Shown: positions 1 through 4,463 of the stretch, one piece after another
How the letters are laid out: every line of letters starts with the position of its first letter
How positions within the stretch are numbered: position 1 is the stretch's first letter
NCBI GenBank assembly: GCA_017529175.1
Contig: JAFXNX010000251.1
Span: 1-5,654 of the forward strand
Direction: 5' to 3'
From: Clostridia bacterium
GTDB taxonomy: Bacteria > Bacillota_A > Clostridia > Oscillospirales > CAG-272
Length of the DNA stretch: 5,654 nt
Notes under the pieces: generated by a model
What the model was told of the DNA's origin: nothing
What the model saw: the letters and a program-made list of their open reading frames with translations, nothing else
The model's database searches: none
Made by a program: the position numbers and the translations under genes

Positions 1-161
1 AGAACGCCGCAGGCTTGAGCAGCGTTGAAATGGAGCGTGTTTGTCAGAAAATCATATATGAGGGTCTCATTTGACGCAGCGTATACTTCGGGTATGTACA
101 ATGCCGGAACAACAGTAAAGACGACGGCGAGTATGAAACATAACGCTTTTTTGATCGACAT
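1..161 (-). CDS. Secreted protein, N-terminal part only; start resembles a phage-tail-lysozyme-like domain
   Basis: The left window edge cuts this minus-strand gene; 53 complete codons are visible. The ATG at 161-159 is preceded by a perfect AGGAGGT (173-167) with a 5-nt spacer, which fixes the start. The protein opens with a typical Sec signal peptide: MSIKK as the basic end, a hydrophobic core (ALCFILAVVFTVVPAL), and a likely cleavage near VYAA-S around residues 28-30. The mature part begins SNETLIYDFLTNTLHFNAAQ and continues ACGVL. This start (an 'IYDFL' helix, then 'NxAxACGVL') resembles the first helices of bacterial and phage tail-type lysozyme domains (Phage_lysozyme2-like), so a cell-wall hydrolase is plausible. 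That family call rests on about 25 residues and is an inference. It lies 77 bp downstream of sigK on the same strand. I see no terminator between them, so sigK read-through is possible, but it also has its own promoter candidate. Confidence 0.8.
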   Translation of the reverse strand, partial: MSIKKALCFILAVVFTVVPALYIPEVYAASNETLIYDFLTNTLHFNAAQACGV

Positions 162-191
162 ATTAAACCTCCTATATAATCTGCAAATACT

Positions 192-220
192 ATTATACTT
201 TAAATTATATAAAAAGGCAA
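192..220 (-). promoter_or_regulatory. Candidate SigA-type promoter for the partial secreted-protein gene
   Basis: On the minus strand the sequence reads TTGCCT (220-215), a 17-nt spacer, then a perfect TATAAT (197-192). Transcription would start near 185 and give a short leader holding the AGGAGGT site at 173-167. The spacing and the exact -10 make this one of the better promoters in the window. Its strength and sigma class are inferred from sequence alone. A second TATAAT match at 209-204 has no matching -35. Confidence 0.55.
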
Positions 221-238
221 TATCTGCGACATCATTTT

Positions 239-925
239 CTACCGCGATTCCAAATAATCTCTTATCTTTTCAAGCGCGCTCTTCTCTATTCTGCTGACGT
301 ATGAACGTGAGATCGAAAGGCGCTCTGCGACTTCCCTTTGCGTCAGCGCTTTCCGGTTTTTAAGTCCGTATCGGAGAATGAGCACCGTCTTCTCTCTTTT
401 GTCAAGGTAATTCCTGATAAAATACATCGCCTTTGAAGAACGCATTTTCGTATCAATTGCGTCGGCGATATCGTCGTCGGTTTTTATTATATCCATATAC
501 GTGAGAGGGTTTCCCTCTTTATCGACATCTATCGTTTCATTGATCGAAACTTCTCTTGCAAGCTTTTTCTGAGAACGGAAAAACATAAGTATCTCGTTTT
601 GTATACACTTCGCGGCGTAAGTTGCAAATTTTACTTTGCATCCCGGATCATATGAGTCGATCGATTTTATAAGCCCGATCGTTCCGATCGACAAAAGATC
701 CTCTGTATTCTTTTGCGTACCGTAATACTTCCTTACGATGTGAGATACGAGCCTTTGATTATGGATTATCAGTTTATCGCGGGAGGCGAAATTCCTGTTT
801 TTTATGTAATCTTCAAAAAGCGCCTTCTCTTCTTTAGATGAAAGGACCGGCGGAAAGTTTTGCGACGACGTCGCGCTGAGCATGAAAAACGACGCGGCGC
901 AGGCGGCAATTAAGAGATAAAGCAT
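239..925 (-). CDS. sigK: RNA polymerase sporulation sigma factor SigK (with pro-sequence)
   Basis: This 228-residue sigma-70 family protein should direct late mother-cell transcription in sporulation. Residues 1-19 are hydrophobic and match the place and character of the SigK pro-sequence, which in Bacillus tethers the inactive protein to the membrane until SpoIVFB cleaves it. FPPVLSSKEE (24-33) aligns with the 'FPQPLSSSEE' stretch of Bacillus SigK. Region 2 spans about 48-120, with HNQRLVSHIVRKYY (55-68), EDLLSIGTIGLIKSID (75-90) and KFATYAAKCIQNEILM (99-114). Region 4 spans about 165-226 and ends in the helix-turn-helix TQREVAERLSISRSYVSRIE (195-214), the SigK version of this motif. VSINETIDVDKEGNP (126-140) also fits SigK better than SigE. 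The reading frame is unbroken, with no skin-like insertion. The start is set by AGGAGG (936-931), five bases before the ATG. Confidence 0.93.
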   Translation of the reverse strand: MLYLLIAACAASFFMLSATSSQNFPPVLSSKEEKALFEDYIKNRNFASRDKLIIHNQRLVSHIVRKYYGTQKNTEDLLSIGTIGLIKSIDSYDPGCKVKFATYAAKCIQNEILMFFRSQKKLAREVSINETIDVDKEGNPLTYMDIIKTDDDIADAIDTKMRSSKAMYFIRNYLDKREKTVLILRYGLKNRKALTQREVAERLSISRSYVSRIEKSALEKIRDYLESR

Positions 926-945
926 ACTGACCTCCTTTTTTTGAA

Positions 946-974
946 ATTATATTCCGCGCGCCTCAAAAAACTGC
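946..974 (-). promoter_or_regulatory. Possible promoter of sigK (SigE-like or SigA-like -10)
   Basis: Just upstream of the sigK ribosome binding site the minus strand carries AATATAAT (953-946), which contains a full TATAAT. No good SigA -35 lies 17 bp upstream. A 7-mer GCAGTTT (974-968), 14 bp upstream, is a partial match to the SigE -35 type (KMATATT), and AATATAAT partly matches CATACAAT. SigE control of sigK would fit the known cascade. The implied leader is only about 13 nt. Evidence is weak and inferential. Confidence 0.3.
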
Positions 975-988
975 TTGACCGTGCAGTT
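969..988. repeat. Inverted repeat over the divergent -35 region (possible operator)
   Basis: AACTGC (969-974), an 8-nt centre, then GCAGTT (983-988) form a perfect 6+6 inverted repeat. The rightward -35 (TTGACC, 975-980) lies in its centre and the candidate leftward -35 overlaps its left arm. A dimeric repressor or activator bound here could act on both sigK and the HAD gene. On the minus strand the repeat is followed by TTTTTT, so a weak terminator-like RNA hairpin is an alternative reading. Confidence 0.4.
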
Positions 989-1003
989 ATTATTTGATAA
1001 AAT
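975..1003 (+). promoter_or_regulatory. SigA-type promoter of the HAD hydrolase gene
   Basis: TTGACC (975-980), a 17-nt spacer and TAAAAT (998-1003) match the vegetative promoter consensus at 10 of 12 positions with optimal spacing. Transcription would begin near 1010, just before the GAGGTGG ribosome binding site (1013-1019). The -35 sits inside the inverted repeat at 969-988, suggesting it may be regulated. Confidence 0.6.
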
Positions 1004-1023
1004 TATCGTTGTGAGGTGGATAT

Positions 1024-1653
1024 ATGAAATATGATCTTGTAATATGGGATTTCAACGGAACGATCGCCGATGACGTTATGATAGGGATAGACGCCGCAAA
1101 CGTCGTGCTTTCCCGACGCGGAATGCCGCTGATCGTTGACGTTGAAAAATACAGGGAAATGTTTTGCTTCCCTATCAGGGCGTATTATGAAAAACTCGGT
1201 TTTGATTTTGATGCGGAACCTTATGAAAAGCCAGCGGACGAATGGACCGCGGAATTTATAAAACGGGAGCCGACGTTAAAAACGCACGAAGGATGCGTTG
1301 AGGTACTTAGCGCGATAAAGTCTGCCGGAATACCGCAGATCATCATTTCCTCGTCTGAGCTTGTAATGCTCGAACGCGAACTTGAAATACTCGGCATTCG
1401 GGATTATTTCGACGACGTTCTCGGAAAGAGCGATAATTATGCGAGCGGCAAAGTCGAGATGGCGAAGGAGTGGGCGCGCGGTAAAAAATATAACGCGGTG
1501 TTTATCGGCGACAGCGTTCACGATCTTGAGACCGCAAAGGCGATCTGCGCCGACTGTATCCTCTTTTCCGGAGGACACGATCTGCGCGCACGACTTGCCG
1601 GAACAGGTATGCCGGTGGTCGATTCGTTAAGGGACGTATTGAATTACATGTAA
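1024..1653 (+). CDS. HAD superfamily hydrolase, phosphoglycolate-phosphatase-like, with DxN motif I
   Basis: A 209-residue cytosolic protein of the haloacid dehalogenase superfamily, probably a small-molecule phosphatase of unknown substrate. Motif I is WDFNGTI, with the nucleophile at D9. The second acid of the usual DxDGT, at position 11, is replaced by Asn. A helical C1-type cap spans about residues 15-85. Motif II is the hydrophobic strand ending at S109-S111 (QIIISSS). A likely motif III lysine is K143 (SGKVEMAKEW). Motif IV is GDSVHD, with D163 and D167. Length is normal for the phosphoglycolate-phosphatase-like group. The start follows GAGGTGG with a short spacer, and a good promoter lies directly upstream. 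It is transcribed alone: a divergent sigK lies to the left and a hairpin follows. The Asn may lower or change phosphatase activity, since the missing Asp is the usual general acid/base. Family assignment is secure, substrate unknown. Confidence 0.88.
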   Translation: MKYDLVIWDFNGTIADDVMIGIDAANVVLSRRGMPLIVDVEKYREMFCFPIRAYYEKLGFDFDAEPYEKPADEWTAEFIKREPTLKTHEGCVEVLSAIKSAGIPQIIISSSELVMLERELEILGIRDYFDDVLGKSDNYASGKVEMAKEWARGKKYNAVFIGDSVHDLETAKAICADCILFSGGHDLRARLAGTGMPVVDSLRDVLNYM

Positions 1654-1661
1654 ACAAACGT

Positions 1662-1692
1662 GCGGCGCGCCCGAGTTTTTCGGACGCGCCGC
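1662..1692. terminator. Shared GC-rich hairpin between convergent HAD and DUF378 genes
   Basis: GCGGCGCG (1662-1669) pairs with CGCGCCGC (1685-1692). After one C-A mismatch, CCG (1671-1673) pairs with CGG (1681-1683), leaving a 7-nt loop of AGTTTTT. On the plus strand no T-run follows. On the minus strand the stem is followed by CGTTTGTTTA, so it fits best as the intrinsic terminator of the DUF378 gene while also blocking read-through from the HAD gene. Confidence 0.65.
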
Positions 1693-1705
1693 CGCCTTAC
1701 CGTTA

Positions 1706-1918
1706 TCAGTCATGAAGTTCTGCTTTGTCGCGGCTTCTGAACAATAGCGATATGCACCATATACCCGCAAGGGCTACAACTGTGTAGATTATTCTTGCAA
1801 GCATTGTTTCGGATCCGCCGCATATCCATGCAACGATGTCAAAACGGAAAAGACCGACACTTCCCCAGTTAAGCGATCCTATTATTGTAAGGATAAGCGC
1901 TATTCTGTCTAAAATCAT
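1706..1918 (-). CDS. DUF378 family small membrane protein
   Basis: A 70-residue protein with two predicted membrane helices (about 4-24 and 40-60), a short loop between them and a charged C-terminal tail (RSRDKAELHD). LNWGSVGLFRFDIVAWICGG (16-35) and the second-helix start ARIIYTVVALAGIW (41-54) are the hallmark pattern of DUF378, a family that includes Bacillus YuzA and has no known function. Full family length. GGAGGT (1928-1923) precedes the ATG by four bases. It is a single gene, convergent with the HAD gene and divergent from yajC. I see no strong SigA promoter; a weak forespore-type candidate is described in the findings. Confidence 0.88.
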   Translation of the reverse strand: MILDRIALILTIIGSLNWGSVGLFRFDIVAWICGGSETMLARIIYTVVALAGIWCISLLFRSRDKAELHD

Positions 1919-2044
1919 ATTTACCTCCGTGATCGGAATTTGATCCTGCTGGTCATCAGCATTATTAATATAACCAAAGATTTGCGCCTTAATACAGCCG
2001 ATATTTCCAAATATGTATTTTTTATGAATTTTTGCAATTATCCA

Positions 2045-2073
2045 TTGCTTGTAAAATATAATTAGTGTATAAT
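2045..2073 (+). promoter_or_regulatory. SigA-type promoter of yajC
   Basis: TTGCTT (2045-2050), a 17-nt spacer and a perfect TATAAT (2068-2073) lie 25 bp upstream of the yajC start. Transcription should begin near 2080, giving a leader of about 20 nt that contains the AGGAGG site. The surrounding region is very AT-rich, as is usual for strong clostridial promoters. Confidence 0.6.
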
Positions 2074-2098
2074 AATAAAAAATTTCAGGAGGACAATT

Positions 2099-2386
2099 AT
2101 GGATCTTTCAAGCTTGATGCCGATAGGACTTTTGGTATTGATGGTCGTATTTTTCTATTTCTTTATGATAAGGCCTCAGAAGAAACAGGAGAGAGAGTTC
2201 AATAACATGCTCAACGATCTCCAGCCCGGTGACGAGATCACCACAAAGGGCGGTATCATCGGTAAGGTCGTTTCGATAAAAGAGGAAACAATGGTTATCG
2301 AGACCACAAAAGACAGAACGAAGATTCGTCTTTTGAAGTCAGCGGTCTCCAAAGTCGACGTAAAAGCCGAAGACTCGCAGGATTGA
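2099..2386 (+). CDS. yajC: Preprotein translocase subunit YajC
   Basis: A 95-residue membrane protein that associates with SecDF and the SecYEG channel and supports protein export. It has one N-terminal membrane helix (about 6-24, rich in Leu, Val and Phe). The family signature MIRPQKKQEREFN (23-35) follows, then a compact soluble domain with LQPGDEITTKGGIIGKVVSI (41-60) and a basic/acidic tail. Length is normal. AGGAGG (2087-2092) with a 6-nt spacer fixes the ATG. No secD, secF, tgt or queA is visible next to it, though these are common neighbours elsewhere. It is followed by a hairpin with a T-run (2404-2449), so much transcription may stop there. Confidence 0.95.
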   Translation: MDLSSLMPIGLLVLMVVFFYFFMIRPQKKQEREFNNMLNDLQPGDEITTKGGIIGKVVSIKEETMVIETTKDRTKIRLLKSAVSKVDVKAEDSQD

Positions 2387-2403
2387 TTGCGAATAAAATA
2401 CTC

Positions 2404-2449
2404 ACCTCCGCATAACATTTATAAAGTAAATGTATGCGGAGGTCTTTTT
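2404..2449 (+). terminator. Hairpin with T-run after yajC whose 3' arm contains the next gene's ribosome binding site
   Basis: ACCTCCGCAT (2404-2413) pairs with ATGCGGAGGT (2434-2443). After a single bulged A (2414), ACATTTA (2415-2421) pairs with TAAATGT (2427-2433), giving 17 base pairs and a 5-nt loop. CTTTTT (2444-2449) follows. This has the form of an intrinsic terminator for yajC. The right arm holds GGAGGT (2438-2443), the Shine-Dalgarno site for the ATG at 2450, so folding would also hide that site. Confidence 0.75.
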
Positions 2450-2878
2450 ATGTCCGGAACAACTGCAAAAGGAACTGCACTTAAAAAACACTTGTACGTT
2501 ATCTTCTTATCGTCGCTAATCGGTATAGTTCTGCTCTTTTCGGCGTGCCTTATCGTCTACTCGACCGATGATCCGGATGCGTCGTCAAAATACGCATCTC
2601 TTGCGGCATACTTCATATCGTCGTTTGCCGCCGGCGTTATTGCGTCAAAAACTATGAATGGCAATATGTATGCCGTACTTGCCGCGGCGATATCGTGGGC
2701 GCTTATCTGGACTGTCGTATCTCTTGCCGCGTTCGGTCAGAATTCAGATATCGGAACGTCGATCCTTATGAGACTTGCGGGAGTAGGCGCGAGTGTGTTC
2801 GGAGGGCTTATCTCAAAGCGAGGAAAAGGAAGAGCGCGCTCTGCCAAAAGACGTCGCCGTCACGGTAACAGAAAATAA
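2450..2878 (+). CDS. TIGR04086-type four-helix membrane protein
   Basis: A 142-residue integral membrane protein of unknown function. Four predicted helices lie at about 15-37, 47-66, 73-95 and 102-122. The N-terminus (MSGTTAKGTALKKH) is short and polar. The C-terminus is a strongly basic tail (KRGKGRARSAKRRRRHGNRK, 123-142) that should stay in the cytoplasm and could bind nucleic acid or acidic lipids. Size, four-helix layout and position just after yajC match the TIGR04086 family of Bacillota membrane proteins; this name comes from pattern memory and was not searched. I chose the ATG at 2450 because GGAGGT lies six bases upstream. A TTG at 2387, directly after the yajC stop and in the same frame, would add 21 residues lacking a ribosome binding site. 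The next gene, dpaA, starts about 70 bp downstream. Confidence 0.8.
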   Translation: MSGTTAKGTALKKHLYVIFLSSLIGIVLLFSACLIVYSTDDPDASSKYASLAAYFISSFAAGVIASKTMNGNMYAVLAAAISWALIWTVVSLAAFGQNSDIGTSILMRLAGVGASVFGGLISKRGKGRARSAKRRRRHGNRK

Positions 2879-2946
2879 AGATACGAATATACTGATATCG
2901 GGTACCGGATCAAAGGAATCAAAAACCGGTATTAGGGATGATCAAA

Positions 2947-3795
2947 ATGAAAATTGTGGTATTCGGCGGGGACGCAAGGCAAATAGCATCCTCGCTCTAC
3001 TTGAAAAACAAAGGATATGACGTATCTATTTTTGCAATAGATAAAAAAATACTTGAGGTGTACGGAGCGCAAGATCTTGCGGCACGCGAACTGATCCGTT
3101 CCGACGCCGTAATATTTCCCCTTCCCTTTTCGCGCGACGGAGAAAACATAAACTGTCCGTTCACAAGTACCCGCTACGATATTTCCGACGTGTTCAGAAC
3201 GCTTGACAAAAGAACGCGCGTTTTCTGCGGGATGGCAAGCGGGTTTCACAAGAGAATGGCGCGTGAATACGGACTTGAACTTATTGATTATTATGAACGC
3301 GAAGAACTGCAGATCAAAAACGCGGTCCCTACCGCCGAAGGCGCGATACTTACTTTTATGAACAGAAAAGAGATCACCGTGTTCGGTTCCGAATGTACAG
3401 TTTGCGGATACGGAAAGATCGGTAAATGTCTTGCCGACAGACTGAAGTCATTCGGGGCTCACGTTACCGTCGCGTCGCGAAGCGAGACATCCGTTGCCGC
3501 GGCGCAGTCCTTCGGTATTGATACCGTCAGCATAGATGAATTTATAAACGGCCGTCCGTACTGCGGCGATTGCATTTTTAACACGGTCCCGTGCAATATA
3601 TTTAATGATGATTTCGTTTGCGGCATGGGACAAAACGCCATGTATATCGAGCTTGCCTCGTTTCCTTACGGAATGTCGGAGTCATGCGCAGAAAAGCTCG
3701 GAGAAAGATACGTCGCGGCGCCGTCTCTTCCCGGAAGGACCGCGCCGCTTTCATCGGGAAAGATAATTGCCGAAACTGTTTGTAATTTATTATAA
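2947..3795 (+). CDS. dpaA: Dipicolinate synthase subunit A
   Basis: With DpaB this 282-residue protein forms dipicolinate synthase (SpoVFA/SpoVFB in Bacillus). In the mother cell the enzyme oxidises the DapA product of the lysine pathway to dipicolinic acid. The N-terminus MKIVVFGGDARQ (1-12) is the family hallmark. NAVPTAEGAIL (125-135) precedes a Rossmann dinucleotide-binding site, VCGYGKIGKCLA (152-163), with the GxGxxG glycines at 154, 156 and 159. The C-terminal PSLPGRTAPLSSGKI (259-273) is also conserved in SpoVFA. Length is close to the Bacillus protein. I prefer the ATG at 2947, because AGGGATGATC just upstream resembles the anti-SD complement. An in-frame ATG at 2938 adds three residues but overlaps that site. 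dpaB follows after 13 bp. The gene lies downstream of a membrane protein gene and may use its own late-sporulation promoter in 2868-2937. Confidence 0.93.
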   Translation: MKIVVFGGDARQIASSLYLKNKGYDVSIFAIDKKILEVYGAQDLAARELIRSDAVIFPLPFSRDGENINCPFTSTRYDISDVFRTLDKRTRVFCGMASGFHKRMAREYGLELIDYYEREELQIKNAVPTAEGAILTFMNRKEITVFGSECTVCGYGKIGKCLADRLKSFGAHVTVASRSETSVAAAQSFGIDTVSIDEFINGRPYCGDCIFNTVPCNIFNDDFVCGMGQNAMYIELASFPYGMSESCAEKLGERYVAAPSLPGRTAPLSSGKIIAETVCNLL

Positions 3796-3808
3796 CGGGA
3801 GATAAATA

Positions 3809-4366
3809 ATGATAGGTTACGGTATCTGCGCATCATTCTGCACTCACAGAAATTCGCTTGAAGTTCTTCGTCACTTAACGGAAAAATTCAACGTTGTACC
3901 GTTCGTCAGCCCGAACGTCATGGAGACAGACACGCGTTTCGGGAAAGCCGAGGATTTTATTAAAGAAGTGAGAGAAATCTGCGGCAACGACGTAATATCG
4001 ACTATCAAGGACGCAGAACCGTTCGGGCCTGCAAAGCCGCTTGAATGTATGGTAATATCTCCGTGTACCGGAAACACGCTTGCAAAGCTTGCGTGCGGGA
4101 TCACCGATACCGCCGTTACAATGGCGTCAAAAGCGCATTTGCGAAGCGGAGGGCGGCTTGTCATAGCCCTTGCCACAAACGACGCCATGAGCTCAAATTT
4201 ACAGAATATCGCGACCCTGCTAAATAAAAAGAACGTATTCTTTGTGCCGATGAAGCAGGACGATCCGGTCATGAAGCCGTCGTCTCTTGTCGCAGACTTT
4301 TCGCTTGTCGAAAAAAGCATTGAATACGCGCTTGATTCTTTGCAGATGAGACCGCTGTTTCTTTAA
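3809..4366 (+). CDS. dpaB: Dipicolinate synthase subunit B
   Basis: A 185-residue flavoprotein-family partner of DpaA for making dipicolinic acid, the calcium-chelated compound that gives spores heat resistance. Visible conserved blocks, compared with SpoVFB of Bacillus, are the N-terminal IGYGICASFCTH (2-13), TDTRFGKAEDFI (40-51), DAEPFGP (68-74), MVISPCTGNTLAKLA (81-95), ATNDAMSSN (122-130) and the signature VFFVPMKQDDPVMKPSSLVA (143-162). It is slightly shorter than the Bacillus protein, mainly at both ends. GGGAGA (3797-3802) with a 6-nt spacer supports the ATG. It forms a two-gene unit with dpaA and is followed at once by a strong terminator; no asd or dapA gene follows. Confidence 0.94.
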   Translation: MIGYGICASFCTHRNSLEVLRHLTEKFNVVPFVSPNVMETDTRFGKAEDFIKEVREICGNDVISTIKDAEPFGPAKPLECMVISPCTGNTLAKLACGITDTAVTMASKAHLRSGGRLVIALATNDAMSSNLQNIATLLNKKNVFFVPMKQDDPVMKPSSLVADFSLVEKSIEYALDSLQMRPLFL

Positions 4367-4377
4367 ACGATCATATA

Positions 4378-4415
4378 CAAAACAACAGACCGGGTCGATC
4401 CGGTCTGTTGTTTTG
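4378..4415. terminator. Strong bidirectional terminator between dpaB and mutS2
   Basis: CAAAACAACAGACCGG (4378-4393) and CCGGTCTGTTGTTTTG (4400-4415) form a perfect 16-bp stem with a 6-nt loop (GTCGAT). The outer part of each arm is A-rich or T-rich, so RNA from either strand ends in a U-rich 3' arm. It sits 11 bp after the dpaB stop and should serve both dpaAB (plus) and mutS2 (minus). Confidence 0.85.
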
Positions 4416-4427
4416 AGTTTATGGTGT

Positions 4428-4456
4428 CCTCAAGGCAGGTGTGGTGTGTCTTGAGG
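4428..4456. repeat. Second inverted repeat downstream of mutS2
   Basis: CCTCAAG (4428-4434) and CTTGAGG (4450-4456) are perfectly complementary. One G-U and two further pairs (4435-4437 with 4447-4449) extend the stem to ten pairs, with a GT-rich 9-nt loop. No T-run follows on either strand, so it is not a clear terminator. It lies in the 3' region of the mutS2 transcript, between the stop codon and the stronger terminator. Confidence 0.5.
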
Positions 4457-4463
4457 TTCGCGT

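Noticed and set aside
25..297. Plus-strand open frame of 90 codons overlapping the left-edge gene and the sigK end
   Set aside because: It lies antisense to a gene with a perfect ribosome binding site and signal peptide and to the sigK 3' end, has no ribosome binding site, and its product has no recognisable domain.
1276..1630. Open frames on both strands inside the HAD gene
   Set aside because: They overlap a conserved HAD reading frame whose catalytic motifs are in order; the alternative products show no family features.
1947..1961. Small inverted repeat TGCTG-GTCAT-CAGCA in the spacer before the DUF378 gene
   Set aside because: Only five base pairs, with no flanking extension and no link to a clear promoter; too short to call an operator.
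2938..2946. Alternative dpaA start at the ATG at 2938
   Set aside because: The only Shine-Dalgarno-like sequence (from 2934) overlaps this codon and is better placed for the ATG at 2947, and the family N-terminus begins MKI at the latter; not strictly excluded.
2793..3020. Plus-strand frame bridging the membrane protein gene end and the dpaA start
   Set aside because: It overlaps both genes in another frame, has low-complexity charged content and no ribosome binding site.
3871..4320. 149-codon minus-strand frame antisense to dpaB
   Set aside because: dpaB matches SpoVFB block by block; the antisense product is unlike any family I know and has no start signal.
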